In this document: piece by piece, positions 25,392 through 35,661 of the stretch
How the letters are laid out: every line of letters starts with the position of its first letter
Numbering within the stretch: the stretch's first letter is position 1
DNA from: an uncultured Pelagibacteraceae bacterium
GTDB lineage: Bacteria; Pseudomonadota; Alphaproteobacteria; Pelagibacterales; Pelagibacteraceae
Length of the DNA: 48,659 bases
Assembly: GCA_902566675.1 (NCBI GenBank)
Contig: CACFJO010000002.1
Location: 1-48,659 of the forward strand
Direction: 5' to 3'
The notes under the pieces: generated by a model
Seen by the model: the letters and a program-made list of their open reading frames with translations, nothing else
The model's database searches: none
What the model was told of the DNA's origin: nothing
Translations under genes and position numbers: made by a program

Positions 25392-27259
25392 CAAGCAGTG
25401 GCTTTATATCTAAGTTTTTTAATGTGTGAAAGAAGAATAATTATAGCTGCTGGCGTAACACCATCAATACGAATAGCTTGTCCTAAAGTTTTAGGCTTCA
25501 CCTGAAGAAGCTTGCACTTAATCTCATTAGATAGGCCACTTAGTTTTTCATAATCTATACCCTTAGGTATGACAACGGACTCGTCTTTCTTAAATGACTC
25601 TATATCTCTATCTTGTCTGTCCAGGTAACCAATGTAATGAGCATCTGTTACAACTTGGTTTTCTACATGCCTTGGAAATCTAGGAATATCAGGAAACACC
25701 TGCCTAATTTTCGCCATATTTACTTTTCGTTGACCCATAATCTCTAAGCAAGATCTTTTTACTCCATCCATAGCAATTTTAATATCATATTTCTTGGCTT
25801 GATTAGGAGATAAATAATTATTTTTTAAAATTGAATTAAGAGCCATAATACTTTTTTTCTTTTCATTAAATATTTTTTTTCTTTCAGACTTTACTAAATT
25901 TAAATTAATTCCAAAATCAGTTAATCTTTGATCGGCATTATCGGCTCTTAAAGTTAGTCTATATTCGGCTCTAGATGTAAACATTCTATAAGGTTCTGTA
26001 ACTCCTTTAGTAATAAGGTCATCAATCATAACACCAATATAAGAAGTTGATCGATCTAAAATAAACTCCTCTTGTTTTCTAATTTTTAAAGCCGCATTAA
26101 TCCCTGCTATCAAACCTTGAGCTGCAGCTTCTTCATACCCAGTAGTTCCATTGATTTGTCCAGCAAGAAATAAAGAATTAATTTTTTTGGTTTCTAAGGT
26201 TGCTTTTAACTCCCTTGGATCTACGTAATCATACTCGATTGCGTATCCAGCCCTCTTCATCTTAACATGCTCTAAACCCTTGATTTTGCTTAATATTTTA
26301 ATCTGTATCTCCTCTGGAAGAGAGGTTGATATACCATTTGGGTAAATAGTATTGTCCTTTAATCCCTCTGGTTCTAGAAATATTTGGTGTTTTTCTTTTT
26401 CTTTAAACTTAACAATTTTATCCTCTATAGATGGACAATACCTAGGTCCTACTCCTTTTATGTTTCCTGAATACATGGCGCTTCTTGAAATGTTTTCACT
26501 AATAATTTTATGAACATCATTATTTGTGTAAGTCATCCCACATTTAATCTGTTTATTGTCGATCTTGTTCGTCAAGAAAGAGAAATAATAATGATCATCA
26601 TCAGCAGGCTGCATCTCTAAGTCATCATAATTAATTGTATCACCATCTAGTCTTGGAGGTGTTCCAGTTTTTAATCTTCCAATTTTCATTTTAAATTTTG
26701 ATAATTGTTCACTTAAACCGGTAGATGGTTTTTCATCATACCGACCAGCTGGTATCTGAATTTCACCTATATGTATTAAACCATTCAAAAAAGTTCCCGT
26801 AGTAAGAATTAGTTCTTTCGTTCTTATTTCTTTGCCGCTCTGACAAACAAATCCTATGACTTTGTTGTTATCAAATAAGAATTTTACTACTGGATCGGCA
26901 ACGACCTCTAAATTATCATAATTTAATAGAATCTTTTGCATATGCTCTTTGTAAAGAGCTCTGTCTGATTGAGTCCTAGGTCCTTGCACTGCTGGGCCAC
27001 GACTTCTATTTAATAATCTAAATTGAATACCTGATTTATCAGCTACTACACCCATCACACCATCTAAAGCATCAATTTCTCTCACAAGATGCCCTTTTCC
27101 AAGTCCTCCTATAGCGGGATTACACGACATTTCACCGATAGTCTCAATTTTATGAGTAAAAAGAGCAGTATTTACGCCCATTCTAGCGGAAGCTGCTGCT
27201 GCCTCACATCCGGCATGTCCTCCACCTATAACTACCACATCATAGCTTAGTTTTGTCAT
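25391..27259 (-). CDS. mnmG: tRNA uridine-5-carboxymethylaminomethyl modification enzyme MnmG (GidA)
   Basis: With MnmE, this FAD enzyme makes the cmnm5U modification at the wobble base of several tRNAs. The 622-aa chain has the FAD-binding loop [13 protein letters not shown] at 10-22, then [26 protein letters not shown] at about 43-68, then [20 protein letters not shown] near 370, and [15 protein letters not shown] near 430. It lies 42 bp after mnmE and overlaps rsmG by one base, the standard mnmE-mnmG-rsmG-parAB order. Confidence 0.97.
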   Translation of the reverse strand: MTKLSYDVVVIGGGHAGCEAAAASARMGVNTALFTHKIETIGEMSCNPAIGGLGKGHLVREIDALDGVMGVVADKSGIQFRLLNRSRGPAVQGPRTQSDRALYKEHMQKILLNYDNLEVVADPVVKFLFDNNKVIGFVCQSGKEIRTKELILTTGTFLNGLIHIGEIQIPAGRYDEKPSTGLSEQLSKFKMKIGRLKTGTPPRLDGDTINYDDLEMQPADDDHYYFSFLTNKIDNKQIKCGMTYTNNDVHKIISENISRSAMYSGNIKGVGPRYCPSIEDKIVKFKEKEKHQIFLEPEGLKDNTIYPNGISTSLPEEIQIKILSKIKGLEHVKMKRAGYAIEYDYVDPRELKATLETKKINSLFLAGQINGTTGYEEAAAQGLIAGINAALKIRKQEEFILDRSTSYIGVMIDDLITKGVTEPYRMFTSRAEYRLTLRADNADQRLTDFGINLNLVKSERKKIFNEKKKSIMALNSILKNNYLSPNQAKKYDIKIAMDGVKRSCLEIMGQRKVNMAKIRQVFPDIPRFPRHVENQVVTDAHYIGYLDRQDRDIESFKKDESVVIPKGIDYEKLSGLSNEIKCKLLQVKPKTLGQAIRIDGVTPAAIIILLSHIKKLRYKATA

Positions 27260-27301
27260 GTTGTGAATGTAAACGTCTTAATTAAGAATACAAGAAATAT
27301 T

Positions 27302-28630
27302 TTATTTACCAATACAGAAGTCTTTAAATATAGATCCAAGTATTTCTTCCACATCAACTTTACCGACTATACTACCAAGATGTCGTGTGGCCATTCTTAG
27401 GTCTTCTGCTGCTAATTCGAGGTCTTTGTATTGATCCTTTTCAAGAAACTTATCAATTTCTTTTAAGCAATCATTGAGCTTAACTCTGTGCCTTTCTCTA
27501 GTAATTAAAGCGCTATTATTGTAGGTAAATTTTTTACTTAACTTAGCTTTGATTAAATCTATTAATTTATCGATATTTTTATTATTTTTTACTGAAGCTA
27601 AAACAGTATCAACATTAAATTTATGATTTTGTTTATTTGAAACATCTGATTTATTTAAAAAAATTATAGTATCTCTATTAATCATATTCTGTATTTCTTT
27701 GTTAATTTTTTTTGATGAATTATCAATTACTATTATATTTAAGTCTGCTTCTTTTGATTTTCCAAAGGCTAATGAAATTCCTTTTTTCTCTACTTCATTT
27801 TTAGTATCTCTAATACCGGCAGTGTCAGCTAGAAGAACAGGATATCCATCTAAATTTAAATAAGTTTCTATAACATCTCTAGTTGTGCCAGCCTCATCTG
27901 AAACGATTGCTACTTCTCTTTTAGAAAGTAGATTTAATAACGATGATTTTCCAGCGTTAACTTCTCCTATAATCGAAATCCTAAAACCGTCTCTAATTTT
28001 TTCTCCAACTTTATTATCCTCAATAATTTTAGAGATTTCTGAATGGATTTCTTTGATTGATTTGTGAGCATCTTTTAGTACTTTTTCTGGAAGATCTTCC
28101 TCTGCAAAATCAATTTTTGCTTCTATAAAAGCAAGAGATTTTATTATTTTTTCTCTCAAGTCATTATAATAATTTGATGCGTTTCCTTGAACTAATTTTA
28201 CTGCTTGCTGCCTTTGTAGTTCTGTTTCAGAATGGATAAGATCTCTTATACTTTCTGCTTTTAACAAATCAATTTTATCATTTTGAAAAGCAATTTTAGT
28301 AAATTCTCCAGGTTCAGCTAGTCTGCAGTTTTTTTGCTCGGATAAAACTCTTAATAAGGCGTTTATAACTGCGTTACTTCCATGGATTTGTAGTTCTGCT
28401 AAATCCTCCCCAGTATAGCTATTTGGCCCAGGAAACCACAACAATAGAGCCTCTGGATCTATTACGTTATCATTTTTAGGGTCATAAAACTTACAAAAAT
28501 TTACTTCGTTTGATTTTATATCTTTTAACTTAGTCAAATTTTGACAAATATTTAGTGTTTCATTGCCTGATATTCTTACTATGGCAATTCCGGAAGGTCC
28601 TCTACCCGATGATAAAGCATAAATGCTCAT
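27302..28630 (-). CDS. mnmE: tRNA modification GTPase MnmE (TrmE)
   Basis: MnmE is the GTPase partner of MnmG in wobble-uridine modification. The 442-aa protein has the folate-binding N-domain (opening IYALSSGRGPSGIAIVRISG). The G domain has the P-loop GEVNAGKSSLLN near residue 222, DTAGIRDT near 268, and the NKSD base-recognition motif. The C-terminus is the conserved FCIGK, whose cysteine matters for activity. It is the second gene after the UbiH-like hydroxylase (4-bp gap). Confidence 0.97.
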   Translation of the reverse strand: MSIYALSSGRGPSGIAIVRISGNETLNICQNLTKLKDIKSNEVNFCKFYDPKNDNVIDPEALLLWFPGPNSYTGEDLAELQIHGSNAVINALLRVLSEQKNCRLAEPGEFTKIAFQNDKIDLLKAESIRDLIHSETELQRQQAVKLVQGNASNYYNDLREKIIKSLAFIEAKIDFAEEDLPEKVLKDAHKSIKEIHSEISKIIEDNKVGEKIRDGFRISIIGEVNAGKSSLLNLLSKREVAIVSDEAGTTRDVIETYLNLDGYPVLLADTAGIRDTKNEVEKKGISLAFGKSKEADLNIIVIDNSSKKINKEIQNMINRDTIIFLNKSDVSNKQNHKFNVDTVLASVKNNKNIDKLIDLIKAKLSKKFTYNNSALITRERHRVKLNDCLKEIDKFLEKDQYKDLELAAEDLRMATRHLGSIVGKVDVEEILGSIFKDFCIGK

Positions 28631-28634
28631 TGAA

Positions 28635-29744
28635 TTATAATGATAAACCTCGATTAGAGATTATTTTACTGAATTTTTTTAATGTATCGTTGTTCTTTAT
28701 ATTTTTTACAATTATTTCTTTTAATGGATCTAAATATTTATTTCGCTTAAAGAAGATGTGAGTGGCATCAATGCCTAAACTCATGATCATATTTTCAGGT
28801 TTTCTGCTATTGTAAAAATCTTTTAACGCATAGCTATTTTTTAATGAAATACCTAGGCCAGCATAATACATGATAATTTCTTTTAGTTTTTTAATATCCC
28901 TTAAAACAAGATTATAGCCTTGACCTGCTACAGGATGAATAGTGTGCAAACCCTCACCGAGAATTAATATATTTTTTTGATGATACTGTCGTCTTAAACT
29001 AAGCGAAACAGGATACGACTGAATATTACTAATACTAATATCTTGTTTATTTTTCAATATTTCTACTATTTTGTTTTTAACTAAAGTTGAAATTTTTTTT
29101 GAATTATTTTTGAAATAATATTTTTTTACACTCCAAACAAAAGAAAAACAATTTTTGGAAAAAGGAAGTATAGCTAACGGGCCTTCTTTTAAAAAGAATT
29201 GGCTTGTATTGAGTGTCTTAAAATTGTGTTTTACATATCCTGTAATAGCTATTTCTTTATAATCTTTCTTGATAGATCTTTTTTTTGATATTTTATTATA
29301 AATTTTAGATTGTCCGCCTAAGCAGAGGATAATTAAATCATAATTTTTTAATTCATCTAGGTTTTTTAAATCTTTTCTGATTAATTTAATTTTATTTTTT
29401 GAAATTTCTTTCAATAATACACTTTTAATTTTATCATTTTCAAAAACATACATAAGATTAGAGTTTATTTCGCTTAGATTTAAAAAATTTAAATTTTCTT
29501 TAGAAGTTTCGTAAAAAAGTTCAATTTTTTTGGAAGGCCAGAACAACTTTTGTCCTAAACTTGTAATATTTTGATTAATGAACTTATAATTTGTATCTGA
29601 AATAGCAGTAGTCCTTTTATCAGCGTTTTTAATGCCTTTTTTGGCTATTAGATTTACATCTATACCCGATACTTTAGATAAAACTACAGCTGTCATTAAG
29701 CCTGAAAGACCGTCTCCGACAATGCATATTCTTTGTTTTATCAT
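28635..29744 (-). CDS. UbiH/UbiF/COQ6-family FAD-dependent ring hydroxylase
   Basis: The 369-aa flavoprotein belongs to the family that hydroxylates the ubiquinone ring. It has the ADP-binding loop IVGDGLSGLMTAVVLS at 7-22 and the C-terminal flavin motif, here ILGEGLHTIHPVAGQGYNLVLRD near 273. Two variations stand out: GxGxxG is GDGLSG, and the usual GD-A-H of the second motif is GEGLH. PVAGQGxN is intact. Which ring carbon it acts on cannot be told. Its start is divergent from ftsK. Confidence 0.85.
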   Translation of the reverse strand: MIKQRICIVGDGLSGLMTAVVLSKVSGIDVNLIAKKGIKNADKRTTAISDTNYKFINQNITSLGQKLFWPSKKIELFYETSKENLNFLNLSEINSNLMYVFENDKIKSVLLKEISKNKIKLIRKDLKNLDELKNYDLIILCLGGQSKIYNKISKKRSIKKDYKEIAITGYVKHNFKTLNTSQFFLKEGPLAILPFSKNCFSFVWSVKKYYFKNNSKKISTLVKNKIVEILKNKQDISISNIQSYPVSLSLRRQYHQKNILILGEGLHTIHPVAGQGYNLVLRDIKKLKEIIMYYAGLGISLKNSYALKDFYNSRKPENMIMSLGIDATHIFFKRNKYLDPLKEIIVKNIKNNDTLKKFSKIISNRGLSL

Positions 29745-29798
29745 ATAACAATTTTTAACACTTTCATAAAAATGGTAAAAGTACGTAATCGATTCGTA

Positions 29799-31880
29799 AT
29801 GAATACAAACTTTTTAAATAGTGTAACAAATTTTTTGAAAAAACGAACCTTTGAATTGCTAGGTTTAATCTTAGTTTTATCAAGTGTCGCACTTGCTATT
29901 GCTTTTACAACATATTCTCCCGAAGATCCTTCATTTGTATACGGAGATAAGAACTTCGAGATTCAGAATTTTTTTGGGGTTTATGGGAGTAGCATTGCAG
30001 ATTTTTTATTACAAAGTTTTGGTTTAGCCTCTTTTTTATTATTACTTAATTTTTTGTTTTGGGGATTAGATTTAATCATAAAAAAAGAATTAAGAAGAAT
30101 AATTTTAAAACTATTTTTAGTTGTAGCATATTTAACTGTTGGAACAGTTTTTATCTATTTAACATTCGATAATTCTTTTTGGTTAATTGATAATGGTAAT
30201 TCAGGTTTTGTTGGAAAAATAACATATAACTTTATTAATACTTGGGCTCCATGGATTGATAATACATATTCAATTTATGGACTATTTTTATTAACTATAA
30301 TTTTTTTTTCATTTTCAGCTGATATAAATTATAAAAAAGTATTCTCAGTAATTATTTCACTTTTTAGAAGAAAGCCTGTTGAAAATATTGAAACAGATCT
30401 TACTAAAATTAATATTGAAGATAATCCACAGACTTTGGATAAACCACAGCAAACTTTTTCATTTGACATTGACGCAAGTTCTAAAACAGAACAAGTTACT
30501 CCAAAAACTAAATATAAATTACCAGATATAAATTATTTAGAAAAAAATTTATCTAAACTTAGTTCTGATGGAAATAAAAATCGTCCAGATGCTGAGTTTA
30601 TGGAAAAAATATTATTAGACTTTGGTATAGACGGAAAAATTAAAACAATTAATAACGGCCCTGTAGTAAGCCTTTATGAGTTTGAACCAGCACCTGGTGT
30701 GAAAGTATCAAAAATAATTAATTTATCTGAGGATTTAGCAAGAAATACTAGTTCAACTTCTACAAGAGTTTCGGTTATTCCAGGAAAAAATACAGTTGGA
30801 ATTGAAATTCCAAATGAAGAAAGGGAGGACGTATCACTAAGAGAAATTATTTCTTATGATAAATTTCAAAAGAAAGATGTGAGACTTCCGATAGCACTTG
30901 GTAAAAGTATTTCTGGAATGCCAATTGTTGGTGATTTAACATCAATGCCTCATCTTTTAATTGCAGGTACAACTGGTTCAGGAAAGTCTGTTTGTATTAA
31001 TACTATAATCGTTTCACTACTTTACAAATTAAGCCCGAACCTATGCAAATTTATTTTAATTGATCCAAAAATGTTAGAGTTATCTACTTACGAAGGAATA
31101 CCGCATTTATTAACTCCAGTTATCACAGATGCTAAAAAAGCAACGTCGGCTTTATCTTGGACAGTCAAAGAGATGAACAGCAGGTACAAATTAATGAGCA
31201 AGGTAGGAGTAAGAAATATTGATGGCTATAATGCTAAGCATAAACTTAAAATGCCTTACATCGTTGTAGTTGTTGACGAGATGTCAGACTTAATGCTTGT
31301 AGCTGGAAAAGAAATTGAAAACTACATTCAAAAATTATCCCAAATGGCAAGAGCCGCAGGTATTCATATCATCATGGCTACGCAGAGACCAAGTGTTGAT
31401 GTCATAACAGGCACAATAAAAGCGAATTTCCCAACAAGAATATCTTTTCAAGTTAGTTCTAAAATTGACAGCAGAACTATTTTGGGGGAGCAAGGAGCTG
31501 AACAATTACTTGGAAAAGGAGACATGTTATTCATGTCATCAGCAAACAGAATAGTTAGAATTCATGGCCCTTACGTTTCTGAACAAGAAATTGAGAAAAT
31601 TACAAACTCGCTAAGAGCACAAGGAGAGCCAGATTATATGGAAGAAATTACTTCTCAAGAAACAACAGAAAGCTCATTAACCCCTGGAAATGAAGGTGAT
31701 GAGGATGAATTATTTAATCAAGCCATAGAAATTATTAAAGCTGAAGGAAAGGCCTCTACAAGCTTCTTACAGAGAAAATTACAGATCGGATACAATAGAG
31801 CTGCTAGAATTATTGATATGATGGAAGAAAAAGGTATTGTTAGCAAGGCAAATCATGTTGGTAAACGTGAAGTTCTTTAA
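29799..31880 (+). CDS. ftsK: DNA translocase FtsK
   Basis: FtsK sits at the septum, pumps chromosomal DNA and activates XerCD recombination at dif. The protein has an N-terminal membrane domain with about four helices (residues about 15-170), a short linker and the motor. Walker A is AGTTGSGKSVCIN and Walker B VVVVDEMSDLM. The C-terminal gamma winged helix (AIEIIKAEGKASTSFLQRKL) reads KOPS. The linker is short compared with E. coli (about 690 aa against more than 1300), as in other alphaproteobacteria. Start is uncertain: ATG at 29772 would add nine residues, and neither has a Shine-Dalgarno sequence. Confidence 0.95.
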   Translation: MNTNFLNSVTNFLKKRTFELLGLILVLSSVALAIAFTTYSPEDPSFVYGDKNFEIQNFFGVYGSSIADFLLQSFGLASFLLLLNFLFWGLDLIIKKELRRIILKLFLVVAYLTVGTVFIYLTFDNSFWLIDNGNSGFVGKITYNFINTWAPWIDNTYSIYGLFLLTIIFFSFSADINYKKVFSVIISLFRRKPVENIETDLTKINIEDNPQTLDKPQQTFSFDIDASSKTEQVTPKTKYKLPDINYLEKNLSKLSSDGNKNRPDAEFMEKILLDFGIDGKIKTINNGPVVSLYEFEPAPGVKVSKIINLSEDLARNTSSTSTRVSVIPGKNTVGIEIPNEEREDVSLREIISYDKFQKKDVRLPIALGKSISGMPIVGDLTSMPHLLIAGTTGSGKSVCINTIIVSLLYKLSPNLCKFILIDPKMLELSTYEGIPHLLTPVITDAKKATSALSWTVKEMNSRYKLMSKVGVRNIDGYNAKHKLKMPYIVVVVDEMSDLMLVAGKEIENYIQKLSQMARAAGIHIIMATQRPSVDVITGTIKANFPTRISFQVSSKIDSRTILGEQGAEQLLGKGDMLFMSSANRIVRIHGPYVSEQEIEKITNSLRAQGEPDYMEEITSQETTESSLTPGNEGDEDELFNQAIEIIKAEGKASTSFLQRKLQIGYNRAARIIDMMEEKGIVSKANHVGKREVL

Positions 31881-32424
31881 AAAAACATTTTTAATTTCGT
31901 CTTTTCTAATAATAACAACGAATTTATTAGCTAATGAGAAAGATCAAATAGTTGCTCAATTGAATGGTTTAAATTCTTTAGAATTTACATTTGATCAATT
32001 AATTAATGAAAAAACAGAAAAAGGTAGTTGTCTTTTGGAGTTTAATGGAAAATTAAAATGCAACTACTTTGATGACAAGGAAAAAGAGCTAGTTATTAAT
32101 AATAAGAGGTTAGCAATAACGCAGAAAAGGTATAATAAAACTTACCATTATCCTATCTCAAAATCTCCATTCTTAAATATTTTATATAAAGATAAACTTT
32201 TAGAAATAGTGAAATCGGGTGAATTAGAATCAACTGATCAAATAATTAAACTTGTTTATTTAGGTGACAACGTAATAACAGTTTTTTTCGATAAAAAGAA
32301 TTTAAACTTGAAAGGATGGGAAATTAAAGATCAATACAATAATATTATAAATTTCTCACTAAAGATTGTTGCCAGAAATGACACTTTTAAAAAAGGTACC
32401 TTTAAAATACCTGAAATAAACTAA
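31855..32424 (+). CDS. lolA: Outer-membrane lipoprotein carrier LolA
   Basis: LolA ferries lipoproteins across the periplasm to the outer membrane. The roughly 189-aa protein has a signal peptide (KFFKKTFLISSFLIITTNLLA), then the LolA-type open beta-barrel. LNSLEFTFDQLINEKTEKGS is the typical early segment, followed by YNKTYHYPISKSPF and a late LKGWEIKDQYNN. It is divergent but the position directly after ftsK is the conserved one in proteobacteria. Start is ATG 31855 or GTG 31867; both lie within the end of ftsK. Confidence 0.85.
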   Translation: MLVNVKFFKKTFLISSFLIITTNLLANEKDQIVAQLNGLNSLEFTFDQLINEKTEKGSCLLEFNGKLKCNYFDDKEKELVINNKRLAITQKRYNKTYHYPISKSPFLNILYKDKLLEIVKSGELESTDQIIKLVYLGDNVITVFFDKKNLNLKGWEIKDQYNNIINFSLKIVARNDTFKKGTFKIPEIN

Positions 32425-32927
32425 GCTACAAAATCGATTTCTTCTTCTTTAAAAACTTCAAAACCTTTAGATTTATAATTTTGTAATGCGTGTTTGTGGT
32501 CTAAGCTACAAGTATGAACCCACATCCTTTCAGGATTTTTTCTTGATGCACTTGCAATGGCATGATTTACAAGTGTTGAGCCAAGCTTCAAACCTCTGAA
32601 TTCTTTAAGCACTCCTAGATTGATAAGCTCCACTTCGTTTGATCCTGGATGATATTCTTGTTCGTAATATCCTACTAGATCTTCACCTTTTTTAAGAACA
32701 TGTGTTTCTAAATTTTTATTCGTAACATACTTTACCCACTCACTATCAGACCAAAGCAATCTGTCTCTCCAATAGTGGTCTACACCTATTTGTTTGTAGA
32801 AAAATCTGTTCAAGTGAAAATTATCTTTATCATCCAAAATAATTTGAAAGTTTTCTGGAAGATTTAAATCAACTGTTTTTGAAAAATCTCTAATTTCTAA
32901 AAAATATCTTTTTATTCTTGAAACCAT
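32421..32927 (-). CDS. GNAT-family N-acetyltransferase
   Basis: The 168-aa protein has the GNAT acetyl-CoA fold. The pyrophosphate-loop region is VLKEFRGLKLGSTLVNHAI near residue 115, of R/Q-x-x-G-x-G/A type with LKLGS. It is preceded by a beta-strand LINLGV and followed by the strand MWVHTCSLDHKHALQNYKSKGF, where a tyrosine/lysine helix is characteristic. Substrate is unknown. ATG at 32927 overlaps the HIT gene's stop by one base (TGATG), placing it at the end of the his run. Confidence 0.82.
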   Translation of the reverse strand: MVSRIKRYFLEIRDFSKTVDLNLPENFQIILDDKDNFHLNRFFYKQIGVDHYWRDRLLWSDSEWVKYVTNKNLETHVLKKGEDLVGYYEQEYHPGSNEVELINLGVLKEFRGLKLGSTLVNHAIASASRKNPERMWVHTCSLDHKHALQNYKSKGFEVFKEEEIDFVA

Positions 32928-33283
32928 CAACTGACCATCTTTCCAATCTTTTCACCTGCAAATATATGAAAGTGTAAATGAGGAACTTCCTGCCCGCCGT
33001 CACTGCCAATATTGGTTAAAGCCCGGTAACCTTTGTCTTTTGCACCAACTAAGTTTGCGACATGTGTCACCGCTTTGTTTAACTCTACAATCTCTTTATC
33101 TGAAGCTTTGCTGTTGAAATCATTAAGATCTACGTATTCACCTTTAGGAATAACTAAAACATGAACTTTCTTTTGAGGATTAATATCATGAAAAGCTAAA
33201 ACATGATCATTTTCATAAACTTTTTTACAGGGTACTTCTCCTCTTAGAATTTTCGCAAATATATTATTTTTATCGTAAATCAT
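32927..33283 (-). CDS. HIT-family (HINT-like) purine nucleotide phosphoramidase
   Basis: The 118-aa protein has the histidine-triad motif HLHFHIF near residue 103. Upstream are IFAKILRGEVPCKKVYENDHVLAFHDI, the N-terminal HINT core (kept here in two parts: IFAKILRGEVPC and YENDHVLAFHDI), and HVLVIPKGEY. HINT enzymes hydrolyse AMP-linked phosphoramidates. It overlaps hisE by four bases (ATGA), the same association seen in other alphaproteobacteria. Confidence 0.93.
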   Translation of the reverse strand: MIYDKNNIFAKILRGEVPCKKVYENDHVLAFHDINPQKKVHVLVIPKGEYVDLNDFNSKASDKEIVELNKAVTHVANLVGAKDKGYRALTNIGSDGGQEVPHLHFHIFAGEKIGKMVS

Positions 33284-33552
33284 TTCTGTCTTTTTTTAAG
33301 TTCGCTCATAACATCTTCAATCTTTATATTATTAGCCTCTAAGTAAACCATCAAATGATAAATCACATCAGTGGCTTCGTGTATCTTGTTTGAGTCTTTT
33401 TCCACAGATTCTATTAATTCGTGTATTTCCTCTTTTACTTTTGAAACACATAAATTTTTATCGTTCAAAAGTTTATTTGTATAAGACTTGTCTGGAGAAG
33501 AATTTTTTCTCTCTCTGATTGTTTTAATTAGTTGTTCTAAGTTTTCAAACAT
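33280..33552 (-). CDS. hisE: Phosphoribosyl-ATP pyrophosphatase HisE
   Basis: HisE hydrolyses phosphoribosyl-ATP to phosphoribosyl-AMP, step two of histidine synthesis. The 90-aa MazG-like all-helical protein has KVKEEIHELIES (Mg-binding glutamates) near residue 40 and HEATDVIYHLMVYLEANN near 60. It lies one base after hisF. The separate hisI cyclohydrolase, hisG and hisD are not in this window. Confidence 0.93.
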   Translation of the reverse strand: MFENLEQLIKTIRERKNSSPDKSYTNKLLNDKNLCVSKVKEEIHELIESVEKDSNKIHEATDVIYHLMVYLEANNIKIEDVMSELKKRQK

Positions 33553-33553
33553 T

Positions 33554-34312
33554 TTACAACCTTACTGATACATTTTTAGAATTCAAATATTCTTTAGCAT
33601 CTTTAATTTTATATTCACCATAATGAAAAATAGAAGCCGCTAAAACTGCGCTTGCACCACCTTTAACAATGCCATCATATAAATGATCTAGAGTTCCAAC
33701 TCCACCAGAAGCTATTACAGGAATATTGGTGTTGTTCGTAATTGTTTTTAATAAATCAACGTCGTAACCAGATTTAGTCCCATCTTTATCCATTGAAGTT
33801 AATAAAATTTCTCCCGCTCCATACTCTTCTACTTTTTTAGCAAACTCCACTGCATCGATACCAGTTTTATTTCTTCCACCGTGCGTAAAAACTTCCCATT
33901 TATTATCTGAAACTTTTTTAGCATCAATCGCAACAACAATGCATTGAGATCCAAATTTTTTTGAAGCCTCATTTAAAAAATTAATATTATTTACTGCAGC
34001 AGTGTTAATAGAAACCTTATCAGCACCAGCTAATAATAAATCAGTTATATTTTGAATAGTTCTAACGCCACCACCTACAGTTAAAGGAACAAAACATTCT
34101 TTTGCAGTTTTTCTTACAATATCGATAATTGTCTCTCTATTTTCATTTGATGCGGTAATATCTAAAAAACAAATCTCATCAGCTCCACCGTCACTATAAA
34201 TCTTAGCTTGCTCGACTGGATCTCCAGCATCTTTTAATTCAACAAAGTTAATACCTTTTACTACTCTTCCGTTCTTAACATCAAGGCAAGGTATAATTCT
34301 ATTTTTAAGCAT
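33554..34312 (-). CDS. hisF: Imidazole glycerol phosphate synthase cyclase subunit HisF
   Basis: HisF uses ammonia from HisH to form imidazole glycerol phosphate and AICAR. The 252-aa TIM barrel opens with [19 protein letters not shown], where Asp 10 or so is a catalytic residue. It has [14 protein letters not shown] near residue 80, VVAIDAKK near 130 (second catalytic Asp), and [12 protein letters not shown] near 175. It overlaps hisA by 8 bp. Confidence 0.97.
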   Translation of the reverse strand: MLKNRIIPCLDVKNGRVVKGINFVELKDAGDPVEQAKIYSDGGADEICFLDITASNENRETIIDIVRKTAKECFVPLTVGGGVRTIQNITDLLLAGADKVSINTAAVNNINFLNEASKKFGSQCIVVAIDAKKVSDNKWEVFTHGGRNKTGIDAVEFAKKVEEYGAGEILLTSMDKDGTKSGYDVDLLKTITNNTNIPVIASGGVGTLDHLYDGIVKGGASAVLAASIFHYGEYKIKDAKEYLNSKNVSVRL

Positions 34313-35030
34313 AAATTTCCTTTGCTAAATCATCAAGATTAATATCACCATCGTAAATAGCTTTGCCAACAATGATACCTTCAATTTTTTTATTATTAAG
34401 CTCTTTAGCTTTCTTAACATCGTTTATTGAAGAAACGCCTCCTGAAATAACTACAGGACAATTAGAAACCTCTGCAATTTTTACTGTCTCATTTAAGTTA
34501 GGACTAGTTTTCATTCCATCTCTATTAATATCTGTGTAGATTATTCTGCTCACTCCATAGTTATTGACTTCTTTAAGAAAGTCTATGGTTTTAAGATTTA
34601 GATTTTCTTTCCAACCTGACACAAAGAGATTTCCATCCTTTGCGTCTAATCCTAAAGCAATTTGACCTTTAAATTTTTCACAAGACACTTTTAAAAATTC
34701 TTTATTTTTTATAGCACCACTTCCTAAAATTACTTTTTCAACACCTGCATCGATATATTGCTTTATGCTTTCAAGAGATCTAACACCACCACCTATTTCA
34801 ATATTCAAATCGTATTTACTTACAATTTCTTGAATAATATCTAAATTGATAGTCTTTCCACTTAACGCTCCATCCAAATCAACAATATGTAAATTTTTAA
34901 AGCCATGATCTTTATATTTACCTGCTTGATCGATAGGAGAAATTTCATATTCAGTTTTGTTTTCAAAGTCCCCTTTGATTAATCTTACGCATTTCTTATC
35001 TTTAATATCTATGGCAGGGAATATTTTCAT
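34305..35030 (-). CDS. hisA: Phosphoribosylformimino-5-aminoimidazole carboxamide ribotide isomerase HisA
   Basis: HisA opens the ribose ring of ProFAR to give PRFAR. The 241-aa TIM barrel opens [19 protein letters not shown] (catalytic Asp 8) and has [13 protein letters not shown] near residue 80 and [14 protein letters not shown] near 170, with the second catalytic aspartate. It sits between hisH (overlap by one base) and hisF. Confidence 0.97.
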   Translation of the reverse strand: MKIFPAIDIKDKKCVRLIKGDFENKTEYEISPIDQAGKYKDHGFKNLHIVDLDGALSGKTINLDIIQEIVSKYDLNIEIGGGVRSLESIKQYIDAGVEKVILGSGAIKNKEFLKVSCEKFKGQIALGLDAKDGNLFVSGWKENLNLKTIDFLKEVNNYGVSRIIYTDINRDGMKTSPNLNETVKIAEVSNCPVVISGGVSSINDVKKAKELNNKKIEGIIVGKAIYDGDINLDDLAKEIYA

Positions 35031-35656
35031 TATAATTTTAAAAAGTTATCAATTATTTTTAATCCGATTTTATCACTTTTCTCAGGATGAAACTGTGTTC
35101 CAAATAAATTATCTCTCTCGACAGAACAGACAATTATTGATGAATAGTTTGTTGTAGCCGAAATGACTGATTTATCTTCAGGAATAAACTCGTAGCTATG
35201 AACGAAATACATATGAGATTTATTTTTTATATCTTTAAAGATTTTACTTTCTTTTTTAATTTCAATTTCATTCCAGCCAATGTGTGGAAGTTTAAATTTT
35301 CCCTTTTGATTGTCAATTTTAGAAACTTTACCAGAAATCCAACCTAATCCTTTTGTTTCTGCTTCTTCATAACCGATATCAGCAAACATTTGTAAACCTA
35401 CGCAAATTCCTAGTAATGGTTTTTTGTTTGTTATTGCGAATTCTTTAAGTGTATCAACTAATCCATTTATACTTTTTAAAGATTCTACACAGCTTTTAAA
35501 TGAACCTTGTCCAGGTAAAACGATTTTATCACTAGATTTAATTTTTTTTATATCAGAAGTTACCTCTAGATTAACTTTACCTTTAGCTACCTCTGTAAAA
35601 GAATTTATGACAGAGCTAATATTGCCCGATTGGTAGTCAACAATTGTGACGTTCAT
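35030..35656 (-). CDS. hisH: Imidazole glycerol phosphate synthase glutamine amidotransferase subunit HisH
   Basis: HisH releases ammonia from glutamine for HisF. The 208-aa class I amidotransferase has the nucleophile in LLGICVGLQMFADI (Cys about 83), FVHSYEF near 148, and the His-Glu pair in GTQFHPEKS near 188. ATG at 35656 gives the expected MNVTIVDYQSGN start; the upstream TTG would add only one residue. Confidence 0.97.
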   Translation of the reverse strand: MNVTIVDYQSGNISSVINSFTEVAKGKVNLEVTSDIKKIKSSDKIVLPGQGSFKSCVESLKSINGLVDTLKEFAITNKKPLLGICVGLQMFADIGYEEAETKGLGWISGKVSKIDNQKGKFKLPHIGWNEIEIKKESKIFKDIKNKSHMYFVHSYEFIPEDKSVISATTNYSSIIVCSVERDNLFGTQFHPEKSDKIGLKIIDNFLKL

Positions 35657-35661
35657 CAATT

